A stretch of 64,000 nt of DNA, from NCBI GenBank assembly GCA_017591395.1, contig WEDG01000289.1:248001-312000 (forward strand), in the 5' to 3' direction. Shown here piece by piece: positions 35,151-48,203 of this stretch (the first letter of the stretch is position 1; the number at the start of each line of letters is the position of its first letter). Source of the DNA: Schistocephalus solidus. Lineage: Eukaryota > Platyhelminthes > Cestoda > Diphyllobothriidea > Diphyllobothriidae. The notes below the pieces were generated by a model. It did no database searches. It saw nothing but the letters and a program-made list of their open reading frames with translations, and was not told the origin of the DNA. The translations under genes were made by a program, and so were the position numbers.

Positions 35151-38100
35151 AATGACTCTCTATCTGTTACATTTATTTGTACACCCGCTCTTGTGTGCAG
35201 TCATAATAGGTTTTTGTAATGTAAGGTTACGTTGCCGCTGTCTTATAACGATATCTGGCCATCAGTTCGTCCCACAGGTCTGTTGTTTACCATTCAACCC
35301 TCCTATTTTCCTTCGCACATTCTATCTTTGGAAGTTTGTTCATAGCCTCCCTGCCTCTTAACCTTTAGAGCATAAGTTTAAGTGCTCGAAGTAACCTCGT
35401 CTGACAACGGTTTGTAACAAAACGAAAATCCACCAGTAAAATTCTGAAGTTCAAAAGAGCATTGTGCGTGCTCTAAATCCTATCAGCATTCACAGCACCA
35501 TATAATTAGTGTAAGATAGTTTGTTTTCATACGTTTTTATTCTCCGTAACCATGGATAAATAATTCATATTCCATGAGCTTAACCTCTTGTTGTTTAGTC
35601 GTTGTTGACACATAGTGTAACCTGATCAGAACGCGCATAAAGCAGTGTTGTAGGTTAAAGAAAACTGTTTTTAATACCCTTGATATTTTCCACAAAATCT
35701 TTAAAAAATATAATATCTGCTTAGAAGTTAAAGTTGTGTTACGACTCCAGTCGCCCTTTAAAATATCCCAATTGAGCAAACTCCGGAGTATTTTAAGTTA
35801 GAAACCCTTCCTTCAAAAGCCTATTGAGAAACTGCCAGACCTGGTAGTGTTCACACTTGCGTTCACCATGCTAGAACATATGAATATTTCAAGGTTATTC
35901 TGCTTTAATTGAACCAGTCCTAACTTGACCAAGTACGTTCTGCCAATCAGTTGCTCTATCGTGTCCTCTACCATCCTATCGGGGTTTGTCTCTCTGAAAA
36001 AGCCAATGGATCGGTGAGCGTCTATTCCTGTATGAATACAGAGTATGCATACGAAACGCTTTTAATCATCAGTTGCTGATTTCTCCCACCTGAGTGCTAA
36101 CTTAAGAAGAATGCCTCATGATTACTCCATAGCATGTCAGAGACGTTAGAAAAAAAAACAGCAGGCGTTTTTTTACGTATGCCCAACTCTTACGGCCCAC
36201 ATCTTGTGCGTCATTGTCCGCAAGTTTTTCCGGTACATTCAAGCATAACGTACCTCATTCAGTCAGGCCGTGCTGACATTGCGATAACTAGTTCGTGAAC
36301 TGACTGAAGTGGCGGATACGCAAGGCGTAGGAATCCGCAATTCAACACTTTCAAGTATGACCAGAGAAAAGTGTGGCTATCGTTCAAATTAAAGACCCAA
36401 TTCAGAAATTTACAAAAGGAGTTTAAACTAGGCGGCTCTCTGCATCTACATTTGTCTAACCATTTGCAACTGTATTTATCTGCTTGCAGTAGATCATTAT
36501 TTATCCGACGGGTTCAGGCAAATAAATATGCTTAATATTTTATTCGTCGCTTACCTTTATTCACCATGAAAAATATTATGGAAAGTCCTCCATTATTAGA
36601 AATTTTCTTGGATATTCCATGCAAGAGGTCGTGAAATCCTTATGCTATGTTGTTGCAAAAAATATCCGCTTCCCCGAGATATGGAGAACCATCTTCGAAA
36701 TACGTTAACTAACAGTGATCTTGCATACAAGGGACTTCAGTTCGACCCTTGGTTCGATACTGACGAGCTCTGGTGCGGTCGTGACTCAAGAGTAAAGCCA
36801 AATTACAGACGCTAGGACGCCCCTGTACCGTATTGTCTCAGCGAGCTGAAAAAAACGTCTGTAAGCTTATACAAAACTCTTCCCTCGCGGTCAAACTCAC
36901 GTCGCCGCCCCATGGCAAACTAGATCCTTATCATTTGACTGGCATCAATGGTCTGAGGATATAAAGTCGGAGGATAGGTCCGTGTGTCTTTTACATCCCC
37001 AGCGCACACGAATCCAGTCTTAATATTATTGTCTCCATGCGAGCCATTTCTGCCACTATCCAATTGTCGAGTAGTTCCTGCCCAAACTAAATACTGCGTG
37101 AGACATCTCCCTAAACCATGAAATATCAAACTGACACTATGCAATGCTCATTGGAGGTTCACCTCAATAGACGTTCAAATGTTGTGTGGAATTTCGTTTG
37201 GAGAGCAACTTACTCCTCAGACAAGGCCGGCGAATACGACACGGTATCTCCGCTGTGAGAAGGCTGTGTTTTCAAATGATAGCCTGCCTCACATTTTTGC
37301 GGTGCTGACCTGTCCTTGTAAACCCTGCCTTTTTGGCAACCCGAAGGAAGATATAGATGGCCATTCCACAGGTTCTCATCGACCAATCCTTTCGCCGTGG
37401 GGCGGCCCGTTCTTTTGGAAGAACACATGGTCGCATACCAAAAAACTGCTTTATAGACGAAGTAATTAGTGTTAACAATATAACTAGCCTGGAATAGGAA
37501 AACATAAGTGATTTTGATAGGAATCTCACGGAAAATGTTTTGATTGATAAGAAGGCATAATTATTTTGTTCCCGTGATACCAGTCCAAGTCCTTAAATTC
37601 CAATCATACCGCTTTCGACTTGCAACAGCATGGAGCTGGTCGGTGCTATTCCCCAAATGTGACTTTCTAAACATTCCGTTTGAACAGAATATGCTTTATC
37701 TGGTTAAGAGGGCGATTCGACTGGTCAACTCTTTAGACTAAATTAACAGTAACCGTTAACCCATTAGGTATGAGAATTTTGTGAGAATCAGGATTCTTTG
37801 GGTGGGAGCATCGAATGTGGAAGAAAGGGAAGGCTAAAAGCTTGCGATAATGAACGGTTTACGCAAAGACCACGTATTTGTTTATGCAAGGCGAACCCAT
37901 GTGAACGCCTAATTGTTCTGACAGGCAGTGCACGAGGTTTACTGGTGTGCGCGCACACCAATGAGGCACTTGTAACAAATTCCTAACCCCATCCCGTATT
38001 GTAGTTGGTCAGCCGTTATTGCATTTAAAATTCTGTCAATCGAATAAGTAGCCAGAAGCAACGAACCAAATTAAGCAGCAAGGCAGTATGCACCCTTGCT

Positions 38101-38559
38101 GGGATTAAGTGGTCAAGAGAGCCCTGAATGCCCCCCTACCAACGAAACCCACAGACAGAACTCCTCTCACCAGTTCGCATCATTGAACCGAAGCCCCTGA
38201 AATCGAGCAGCACGGTACGCTGAAGGCAGTGCCCCCTTTTGGGCTGCCGTGTATTTTTTTCCCCCTTTATAAGTACTTCCTTCGTTAGTGGACGTACATT
38301 ATCCTTCAATCCTCGGCAAGTCGTGCACCTTGTCTTTTTTCACTTTCCAAACGGAATACTAAGTGACAGATCCCCTTACCAAGCTGTGTGGCATTGAACT
38401 TCCTCGCAACCTCACCAAGGTTTTCACTGAAGTGTATATCAGGAACTACGAATTCGATCCTTTTATCAAAGGTTAATTTGGTCGCTTTTGACACCTCCGT
38501 TATTAACATTTACGTAGTGTTGTCGGCTTCCGACTAAAAAAGTAGGGACTCATTGTGGA
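35151..38559. other. Long A+T-rich intergenic stretch, nothing recognised
   Basis: In 3.4 kb no reading frame exceeds about 100 codons and none matches a family I know. No structured repeat was noticed. Confidence 0.45.
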
Positions 38560-38910
38560 ATTTGGCAGCCGCCTGCGGTGGCTATTTAGAGGTGGCACTG
38601 CTGAACTTTTCACAATGGAAGGGGCTATTAAAAAGGTGCCCCTAAACAAATTTTGGGAAATCACTCGGTCCATAAGCTGATCATGGTTCATGGATGCAAA
38701 GATACGCGATCGAAACAGCAGACAGAACAACCACTCCTGTCCCTGTTCTTCCAGTCCCACCCTGCAGGCCGCCAGAGGGACTCCATTCACTCTGACAGCC
38801 TGGAACGTTCGTTTGATTTTAGACAACCCACTGAGCAACCGACCGGAAAGGAGAACAGCAGATACTGTGCAAGGCCAGTACCATAAGCTAACTCGCGCTG
38901 GTCGCCATCC
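38560..38910 (+). mobile_element. LINE 5' fragment
   Basis: It matches the reverse complement of about 22650-22990. Shared are the AAGGGGCTA...AAAAGGTGC..TAAACAAAT block and the start of the endonuclease (PFTLTAWNVRLILDN, then RPERRTADTV). It ends abruptly. Confidence 0.65.
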
Positions 38911-39204
38911 TGTACGCAAAACGTCATGAGAAGCACGCTGGACAGAATAATTTGTGACAGTGAAACTGTCACGCGAAGCGCGACACTGACAGCGGACTGC
39001 GTGTATGAGCTGAAGTGATGAAAGCCGCTCTCCTTATTATCGATCCATGTCGCGGAGATAGGTTACATCAGTTGACCACGCCCAACGACCTCGTTACTGG
39101 ACAGGCGTCTGCTTGCACATGCCGGCTCGTAAGTACGTGGGTGCTTGGTTCGGGATGTAGGGGTGTTAGCTAGAGGGGGGCACCGTACAGGCAGCATTAG
39201 GTCG

Positions 39205-39410
39205 CTCAATTTACCTGGTGCAGGTGGTGAATGTTCCTGTGCCGACCCTCATCTGGTACCCGACTCTCACCTGTGGCTCTTCGAAGCTGTGCTCTGCCCC
39301 GCAGCCACACCCCGGTAACCACCTCGACTGGCGGGCTAAACCAAGTGAGGGTATCCGGTGTTGTATGTCCTCCAAACCCGGTAGTCCTGCTGCCCATCCC
39401 ACTCCAAACT
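39205..39410 (+). mobile_element. LINE 5' UTR fragment
   Basis: It matches the reverse complement of about 23080-23270: GGTGGTGAATGTTCCTGTG, CACCTGTGGCTC and GGCGGGCTAAACCA are shared in order. It is non-coding. Confidence 0.65.
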
Positions 39411-39649
39411 TTCAAAATTCCTACCGAAAAGGTGACATGCAATTCTGCGCATGGATTATCGGGTGTGAGCCAAGGCTGGAAAATCTCAAGAGGCATTGTT
39501 GTGCGCATAGAAGGCTGTTCTATTGGGACGGTTGAAAAAGGCTCGGTATAAACCATCTTCAAGCGGTCGACCGATAATACCTCAATGAGGTCGACACGGA
39601 TGATTTAAAATGCTTGTGCGTGCGTGATAGAACTTGACTTACGAACACT

Positions 39650-41250
39650 AGCTATATGGACTAACATAAAAGAACAAGTTAGTATCAATGTATAGCTTAA
39701 TCGCCGGAGCGCGTGGAGATGTGGCTCGAAGATTAGCCATTGCTTTGACCTCATCAGTAGGATCCATGTCAGCTAAGCTTTGCCTTTGCCCAAAAATCAC
39801 TGGGAATCCGAAGTGTAGTGCCATAAACAAGTTCAGCAGCGGAGCACTCAAAGTCGGGGTTGAGGGCGGTACGGATACCGAGCATGACCAAAGGAAGATG
39901 CTAACTCCAATGAGAGGGGTTGTCATAGGTCCAGAGCAAGGCTTTAAGTTAACGGTGGAAACGCTTGACTAAATGGTTGGGTGAGGGATGGTAGGCCATC
40001 GTGCGTATGCGAGAACAACCAAGGAGGTCCGTAAGGCCATTTGAAAGTCGGTATTCAACTTGCTGGTCTCGATCGGTGATGACAGTTGAGGGAACACCCT
40101 TATGGGATATCCGGTGTGCCAGAAAAACGTTCACGATGGTATCCGCAGTTATATTTGAAATTGGAGTTGTGATGGGCCACCGCGTAAATCGGTCAATTTC
40201 AGTTAATAAATAATTACAACCACAGGATTTTGAGAAGGGTCATACCAGATCTATGTGCACATGTGCAAAGCGTGTGTCAGGTGCAAGAAAAGTGCCAATG
40301 GCGGCTTTGTTGTGCCATCCGAGTTTGGCTTGCTGACAGGCCAAGCATGCTCGAGTCCACTGGCGGATATCGGGGTCCATACTGGACCAGGTGAAACGCT
40401 CACTGACGAGACGCTAGGTAGCCCGGATGCCAGGATGAATAAGATTGTGCAACGTGGTAAAAATCTCGCTTCATTTCGCTTGGTACCACAGGTCGAGAGG
40501 AACCGCGCGGTAAGTCACACAAGATGGTACCACAGGTAATAAACAGAGGAATGGGCTTGATCTAAAGACTAGTATGTTCAGGGTGTTCAGTAAAATTCGG
40601 CTGGTGCTGCAGTTCCAACATGCGCTCAAAATCAATGGAAGGGTGGGAAATGGCGTTAATTCCAGGTTGAGAAAGACATTTAACGACTTGATTAGAAAGG
40701 CCTTTAAGAAATCAAATAGCTGTAGTGTATTGAGAAATAAAATCGAGATGGGCCTCTCGGAGCGAATACTGGTCAGAGGGAGTACAGAAAGCATAGGTAA
40801 GTGATTTTTGGTCCTGTATAAATAAAAAGCTCTCCCTTCAACATAGTTAGGAAAATGTTCAATGGCTAAATAAATAGCAAGGATTTCGCTACCAAAAGTA
40901 TAATAACGAGATTTGGAGGGTGTAGATTTGGCAGAGTAGAACGCTAAGGGTTGGACGCCCGTGGAATCTGTTGCTGAAGGGCTGCCCTATGGCACAATTG
41001 GAGGCGTCAATAACAATGAAGAGTGGGCATCAGTTAGTGAGTGAGATCGGGCAGTTATATCCGCAAGGGGCTCTTTGAAACGTTAGAAAGCGTCCACCAT
41101 TGTGTCACGAAAAGAAAACGAGCGCTTACTTTCGTGTAAAAGATTAGTGAGAGGTAACATCAATTGAGCACAACGAGGAATGAAACTTCGATAAAAGCTG
41201 ACAAGGCCTATAAAACGGTGAAGTTGTCGGAAAGAAGAAGAAGGAGTATT
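39650..41250 (-). mobile_element. Ty3/gypsy remnant (RNase H to integrase), minus
   Basis: Reading the minus strand from 41250: a gypsy RT tail (FIGLVSFYRSFIPRC), RNase H (PLAFYSAKSTPSKSRYYTFG, then EILAIYLAIEHFPNYVEG), the integrase zinc-binding start (IHPGI, then ACLACQQAKL-like in broken frames), and the integrase core. The core (40134-39949) has GVPSTVITDRDQQVEY and TMAYHPSPNHLVKRFHR. The catalytic Glu of the usual LVERFHR motif reads Lys. Stops and frameshifts abound. No LTR was found. Confidence 0.75.
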
Positions 41251-41276
41251 CTAACCTACTAAAACAAAGTGCTTTT

Positions 41277-42878
41277 ATGTCCCTAAAGTCTCATGTTCTC
41301 TGCCATGCTGATGGACGCCTACGCAATGAGCACCCTGAGGTTCGCACCCCTAAAGAACTGACTGACGCCTTCTCAATATCCGGCGTATGGAAGCCCCGAC
41401 GTGTGTATCTACGGCTACAGTCCACGACCTACTCTACGCAGACGACTGTGCATTCGGCACCGTGACGGAAGAGAACATACAAAGAAGCATGGACCTTTTC
41501 GACGCCGGCTGCGCCAATTTCGGACTAACAGTAAACACGGACAAAACGGTGGCCATGACCAACCGTCACCTAGCGGGAAATACAATGACCATCCAATCAA
41601 TGTCAACGGCACCCAGCTCAGAGCTGTGGAAAACTTTGTCTATCTTGGAAGCACACTATCAGGCAACACCAGAATTGATGAACAGGCTGTGCACCGGATC
41701 TCCAAAGCCAGCCAGGCCTTTGGCCAGCTGCAAGCCTCCGTGGGCAATCGCCACGGCCTTTAAGTGAACACCAAGTTGAAGATTTACGAGGCCATCGTGT
41801 TGAATACACCCCATACAGAGCGGAAACTTGGACTGTCTACTCCAACCCAGCCAGGAAACTAAATAATTTCTATCTAAGCTGCATCCGCAGGATACCAAAG
41901 CTGAGATGGCAGGAGAGGATCCCGGACACTAAAGTCCTGGAACTAACCGGAATCCTTAGCATCCACGCCATGGTGAGGCAAGTGCCACTGCGATGGGGCG
42001 GCAGACACCTGGTGAGGATGGACCACGAGCTACTACCCAATCGACGCTTCTATAGAGGTATTGCCATGAGTGCGGGCCAAAAAGGAGAAAAATATGACGT
42101 TATGAGGACACCTTGAAGAACTGTTGATAAAAGCGAACAGACGAGTTCCAGCAAGCAATTCAGCAGAAGTTGTGATCACTGGACTTCTTGTTCCAGCGAT
42201 CTCATCTTCTTCTTCTTCTGAAATTGAATAACCCTCTGTAGAAACTGCAAGAGGCGGCTCTGAATTCACAAGCACCTCGGATTTACATCGTCAATGTCCA
42301 AACCCTCCTAACAGGCTCACGCTGCTAGCACACTTTCCGTGTGTGAATCGGCCTTGTCGGACATCTTTGGATGCAATGCAACGACAATCCGAGAACATCA
42401 ACTTCTACATCGCCGGACACACCTACTGTCACCCCTGCTTCAAAAACCCAGACGGTGACCATCCACACCCACTATTATCAAACTTCCAATGCCCAGCCGT
42501 CCCCGACCACCAGCACCATCCTCTGCCACAACCCCCGCGTAGATCACAGCGTCAACCACCACCGGCACCACTTCCCTCCCCTTCCACTACCGCTTAGATC
42601 ACCTCCGACGACCCGCCACCTGCTACCTACACTAACGCCACCCCTTCCACCAGCAATGGGAACTCGATTCTAATCTATCCTCATTGCGATCGCACATTCA
42701 CATCACACATCGGCCTGATCGGTCCCTTGCGAATCCATCGCATAGAGACAGGTGACCAGTGCCTGGAGCACCAACACACAACAGAGACGGTCACCTCCCC
42801 GGTCTTCAATTCACTCGGATGTTCACTCACCTCATGGGCCTACTTGGTTACTTGCGCCTTCACGAATCTATGAGGTAA
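41277..42878 (+). pseudogene. 5'-truncated LINE copy (RT end plus zinc-finger tail)
   Basis: It starts abruptly within the RT and, unlike the main copy, keeps the catalytic box: TVHDLLYADDCAFGTV (about 41417-41465). There follow NFGLTVNTDKTVAM, YLGSTLSGNTRID and SKASQAFGQLQASV in frames that shift. 42340-42420 is a frameshifted version of the first finger region. 42680-42770 encodes YPHCDRTFTS..IGLIGPLRIH, and 42810-42878 the last finger with its TAA (42876-42878). About 41800-42300 is strongly diverged or rearranged. Confidence 0.75.
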
Positions 42879-43249
42879 ATCACCACAGGTCCGCCCCCAC
42901 CTCCCACAGTTTCTGTATCACTGGAAGCATCACACTTGCACTCTCCCATCCCCGCCCCGCATTGGCACTTCTCAAGTACGTGAGAAGTGTGTTGTCTGGC
43001 TCCTCTCCATGTGGATTCTCAGCTGCATGCGAGATATGGGCCGTACCCATAATGAATACGCAAATCCCGGTCACGTGTGAGCTGTGGCCAAGAAGCGTGT
43101 GATGGGGTGTGTGGTACGGAGGCTCAGGCTGTGAGCTGGGAGTCGAGCTGTCACCCATATCCTCTTTTTGCTTTCAACAGGGACCTCTCACTGAGAGAGA
43201 ACTACGATCTTCAGCTTCTTCTCAATGTGACTCCTCTACTGCTGTGACC

Positions 43250-43420
43250 CGAGCCTAAGACTATCACGGTGGGCTAAGAACCGCGACTTGGAAGATTGCC
43301 AAATGACCATTGCATTCAGACCTCGCAGTCAGTCCAATGTATGTTTGTGCGGAGTGGCCAACTTGTGGCCTGGGAGCCAGGTTGCAATGACATCTTCCTA
43401 ACATGACCTAGTGACTCATA
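43250..43420 (-). repeat. Family A-related fragment (minus)
   Basis: The ATCACGGTGGGCTAAGAACCGCGACTTGGAAG stretch is an inverse, diverged form of the CACCGTGAT/CTTCCAAGCCACGG block at 18895-18925. The call is weak but consistent with the family A cluster here. Confidence 0.4.
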
Positions 43421-43589
43421 AATATGTTAGATGTGGGTCAATCAAGCCCCTTTTGTATGAAATCCTGGCGTTTTTATTTGGCGGCCAGGGGTATATGTAG
43501 TGCGCGTAGATGAGGTCATAAAACATATCAGTAGCTGCGCCCATTCCCTGTACCAGTCTACTGACTGGCTCGGACGGCGGATGGAGCCT

Positions 43590-44035
43590 GGGAATGGAAA
43601 TAGAGAGGGATGTTGACGGCTCAGCGCATTTTTCTTACTATAAACAATCGGACGCGCTTGAAGTTGTCACGGTGTGCTAAAAGCTGTGGTCTGGGAGCTC
43701 GCCAACTGACAGGATAAATTGAGCCACGTGGTCAGCACAGTGTGTGTTTGTGTGCAGTGGTTGACTGGCGGACCAAGAGTCATGTTGCAATGGTTCCTTC
43801 TTAATATGGTCTTTATGGCACTCCCGCTCCGTGAAATCCGAGATCAGGGGCGCCTTCGGCTGCGCCAGCCATCTGCGCCCGATCACACCTCCAGTCTTCG
43901 TGCCTCTATCAGGACACCGGACACGAGTGGGTGAGGGAGGAGAGGACGCGGTAGCTGTAGCATAAGTTTACTATCACTAAAGGCTAATCCACGCGCAAGT
44001 CACTGTCCTTGCACCACCATCATGTGGAGCACATG
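43590..44035 (-). repeat. Family A repeat (minus)
   Basis: The reverse complement matches 18165-18610 almost along its whole length, including TGGTCCGCCAGTCAACCACT, the GGGAGTGCCATAAAGACC block and GTGACTTGCGCGTG. The same order of blocks as at 18.1 kb shows this composite arrangement is a recurrent unit. Confidence 0.65.
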
Positions 44036-45300
44036 ATGGACCTCGTCGGAATCAACGGTTGAATTGTTGGTACTTGTTTCGTGCACAGCCCCCTCACTAT
44101 ATACGGTATACTGTTGACCAAACAATGGATCCTCGCTTACGTTTCTGTATCGTATAATGTTCCTAAAAGGTACAACTGATTTCCACGTTAGAGGACGACG
44201 GGACGCACCGTGATCGTGATTATTAACCGGACCCGCTGCATGCCTGTCCACACTATAGAACAAGTGCTTTGTTACGCACCAGAGTTATCATTCTGAACAT
44301 TATACTATCTAAAAGGGAAAGGAAGAATGGTGGACAATTGGGGTGTGGAATACGAGTAAATTGAGGCTTTGAGTATCTGATTGTGTGGGTGACCCTATAA
44401 CCGTTACTTTACGATGAGTGGAACAATTCGCAACACCGGTAATATGCCAGCGTAGTACGGGTAGTGGTCATCCAGCAATAACTACGGTGCAAGATCACAG
44501 TAGACTACTAAAGTGAGTGCTTTTTGATTCGCTAACGTCGTCCTCCGTTTTGCACTTTGAAAGGGAATTCAACCTATCTATCCACACAATGAAAAGGATT
44601 TAGAACAGATATGGTTTGCAATGAAGCGGAAACCAAATTCGCTTTGGCTGTGAGATGGTGTATAAGCGTTCTCTTCATTGCAGTAGAGGTATTCGGACCG
44701 CTGGTTTACGATTTCGATCGAGTAAGATTGGCGGTGCCTTGACTGTGAAAGGTGATGGAGGTTCCAACCATGTTTGACTAGCTTTTCTAGAGGTCACGAA
44801 ACAGGAGTCTGATTTTCCTTAGTGAAGATGTTTATTATTTGCGCTATAGAGACGTAATGTGACTGCATTTACTGCCGATATCTTTAAGGCTGCCAAAGCT
44901 AGTTTTGTAGGATATCGCATCGCTCAAGATGTTAAAAGCTCCAATAGCACCAGATGCTTTCCATGCCAGCTGGATCTCCTGACTTAAAGTTCAATGAAGC
45001 GGCTTGGGAAGCATTGTTAACGGATCAGCCCAAGGCATGGAATTACTAGGACTTTCTCAACTCAGGGCTCGCTCCTGTGAGCGCCTGGAATGCAATAACA
45101 CGAGAGCGAATTCCTCGTCTCATGGACGACACGCAGAGGTAAGTTGGGTCTGCAATTCTCACAAAGATAGATCTACCCAAGATTGATTAATAAGTTGGTT
45201 TATCACGTTCATATTTATTTAATTTGCATTGAAATAAACTGATTTAAACGTATACCGACACTATCCAGGTTTTTACTGAGTTGGCACGGTTTACTGGGAA
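44036..45300. other. Intergenic, nothing recognised
   Basis: Only short frames with no recognised homology occur, and no clear repeat was noticed. Confidence 0.45.
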
Positions 45301-45336
45301 GAAGTAGATGCGATCACTGGGACAAGAGCTTTATTT

Positions 45337-45378
45337 GCCTGACGTTTTGGATTCCAACTCGAAGTTATCATCAGAGGC
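45337..45378 (-). ncRNA. Hammerhead-like motif, 42 nt, degenerate
   Basis: On the minus strand: stem I half GCCT (45378-45375), core CTGATGA (45374-45368), a short hairpin AACT-TCG-AGTT, then AAAACGTC and AGGC (45340-45337), which pairs with GCCT in four Watson-Crick pairs. The conserved GAAA reads AAAA, so this copy is probably inactive. The layout and length are the same as at 52317-52358 and 62179-62220. Confidence 0.4.
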
Positions 45379-45479
45379 AGTACCAGATACGAGTTTACTG
45401 TGGAAGGTGTAGGGGCTTACACAATTCAACAACCAGCCTGCGCATTCCATACAGCACCTGGTCCTGAACTCACCATGTA

Positions 45480-45620
45480 CCAAACTTTACAACTGGTGCG
45501 TCGGATTTTGCGTGAGTGACAGTGACATACCAAGCACATTAAAAAGCCATCGCAACCTAACCCCCAGTCCGGACTTTGGCTGATCGATCACCTCAGTTGG
45601 CAACCTTCCAAGTTAGTACT
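45480..45620 (+). repeat. Family A-related fragment
   Basis: AGCCATCGCAACCTAACCCCCAGTCCGGACTTTGGCTGA...CAGTTGGCAACCTTCCAAG resembles the segment at 18430-18490 and 18880-18905. It lies just upstream of a fuller family A unit. Confidence 0.4.
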
Positions 45621-45739
45621 GTAAGCAACGATAGGTTCGAGCATGGCATAGCTACCTTTTCTATTTCATACACCAGTGGCATTTCCGAGCCTGTCCAGCT
45701 GAGTATATTGGATGCAGTGATTGATGTAGCATACATTCC

Positions 45740-46110
45740 ACCAATCAAACCACATGTGCGACAGTTCGACCGACGGTGTCCACCGGGTGCTCCTCAGTAG
45801 GGTGGGCGCAGAGACGGTACCTTGTGCGTGAATCGGAGTATAGTGAGAGTAAACTTTCGCTGCATCTACCTCACTCTCTCTCCTCACTCACGTCCCTGAG
45901 CTCGATAAAGTCAAGAAGAACGGAGGGGGGATCGGGTGCAGGTGGCTGGCGCAGCGTGTGCCTGCACCTACGCGTGCCACCACACCTCCCATGTGTGGCC
46001 TTTTTTAAGGGGTGTGCATCCCCTAAAACACTTGCCATGCCCTGATATGACCACATTGTTGTCCAACGCATCTACCATACGGCCCGTTGTCAGCGCACTG
46101 TCACAGGTGC
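45740..46110 (+). repeat. Family A repeat unit
   Basis: It matches 31150-31520 in order: CGACAGTTCGACCG, GTGTCCACCGGGTGCTCC, the CTCTCTC block, GAAGAACGGAGG, GGTGGCTGGCGCAG, GCGTGCCACCACACCTCCCA and CCAACGCATCTACCA...GGCCCGTT. Confidence 0.65.
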
Positions 46111-46859
46111 AGGCGCAAGCGCGCACGCTATTCCCCCTTCACAACCAACCAACTAAACTGAATCGTGGTAACATATACCAGCGAGAGGAGATACGTCGCC
46201 TCATATGTAGGTGGACGCCTCTTAACCAGGCCACATCTGGCCAAAACCTTTTTGATTCCCTTAAGCGACTGTTTCAACTCTTTTAAGAACACAAATGAGG
46301 TAAGCCACATGCTGAACTTTCGACCAACGTAAGAGTTCAGAAACGAATGGAGTTTACAATTTTCGCTGTTTGAACGATGAAAATAACCCAATTTTTAGGG
46401 ATTTTCGGTTCAGCCATTAAATTTGTAATGATTTACGCAAGCCAAATGCACCGTAAAAGTACGCATAATTTAGACGTTATAGTGCATAAACGTTTTTCGG
46501 AGAAATCCTTTGACGTGCCCTCTCTACTATTTGAAATCAAACAGCCGTCACGAGTTAATCTAGTTCATAAGAAAGAGCTGTCTTCTTTGCCTTCACGTTC
46601 AAACATGTCGTAATTCTGCATTACAAGACCCCGAATCTAGGTCAGTGACTTGATTATTTTCAAGCCTGCCATTCTCTACCAAAAAAAGCGGTTTCGATGA
46701 GTGCAACGATGGCTTCATTGAAACAATTCACTTCTCGAAAAACCAGGGTTTTTCTCCGTTAAATTCACTATTCTGACAGCACAGGTACTAGCTAAATGTC
46801 CATATACCCGTTTCGTCGATTTTCTATCATTGAGTGAAAAAGCTGCCCAGGGTTCGGCT
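46111..46859. other. Intergenic, nothing recognised
   Basis: Short frames only (for example 46377-46613 plus, 78 codons) and no family recognised. Confidence 0.45.
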
Positions 46860-47080
46860 GATCAGTGGGTCCTTAGCGTTCTCTCTGTATTTTCTGGTAT
46901 ACTCCAGTTTGGAAATTTCAGTTGCTTCTCTCTTGGAAAAGATGGTTATTGGAGTATATACAAGAGGAGGAACATTCCAGGTGGTCAAAGTGAGCGAGGT
47001 CACTCTGGTGGGGAGGAAAGATAGGAGAGCGGCGCCATGGGGACTGCTGTCTTCAGCCGTATTTTTAGGGTCCATGGGCC
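46860..47080 (-). mobile_element. Diverged LINE endonuclease-start fragment (minus)
   Basis: The minus strand reads RVTSLTLTTWNVPPLV and continues with the same spacing as [17 protein letters not shown] at the LINE endonuclease start. Homology fades after about 40 codons. Confidence 0.4.
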
Positions 47081-48163
47081 ACGGCTGGGTTACATGCATC
47101 GTGATTACTAACTTTTGCTTGAAGCACCTATTTTAAAGCCTTTTAACGTGAGGGAGCAAACAGTGCACCGGTAAGGTTGTTGCGACATTCTAAACGGTTC
47201 CGAGCCGCACGATGGGTCGTGGGACTGTATGTCGTCCTCACTGAGCAAATATCGGTCAATAGTTATTAGTAGTTTGCCCGCATGTATGCCTTTTCGGAGT
47301 TTATATTCTCACATTGAGAGGAATACTACATTTGCCATTCCGTTGATTAAAACCAGCTCAACGCGCGGGCATTTGGATGAGTCAGCTACTGCGATTATGA
47401 CGGAATCTTAGATTATGCCGACATTTTTGACACTGTATTCTGCTAAGACATAATCCTCCGATCAAAGACTGTAGAGGTCCTGGTGATGGGCCATCTGTCA
47501 GGTACAAAATCAAGACGCCAAACGGGCACATGAGCTGGAATAATTATCCTTGCCTTGCATTCTGAGGAAAACCTTAACAATGGGACATGACGTTAGAAGT
47601 TGGTATTGACTTGCTCGGCAGGCTTGACGCATAATGAAGAGGACTACATGCTAACAGACGAAGTTATTCCTAAGCAGCGGTGAAGTCCCTTTTCTAAAAT
47701 CAAGTACCATCTTACGAGGTAGCTACTTTCGCACTCCCAGCAATACAGCCTAGCGCAACTCTGTAAAGAGAATAATGAATTGCATAGAAGAGGATAATTG
47801 TTCGCATCATTGGCTAGAAAGGAAATCGGCAAGAATGCGGCTTCCAGGACATTACGGTGTATTCCGTTATTTAAAGTGGCAACTTTAACCTTTTTACTTT
47901 ACATTCGTTGCAGATTTGTTGTTTGCATGCAAAGATAAGAGGCAATGATCAAAAGCTAATTGGAAAAACCTATTAATAACAGTAAAAAAAGAAACCATGC
48001 CATCCTTCGCTCTGCGGTAAAATGATGAGAATGCACTTCCACCATTATTAGATAGCCAGTGCATCCAAGCGAATAAATTTCAATCACAGCCAACAATCAG
48101 TTGTACATAAAATCTTTTTATAGTTTTCCTGCTACTTATATATTTAACATTTGAATGAATCGA

Positions 48164-48203
<40 letters not shown>

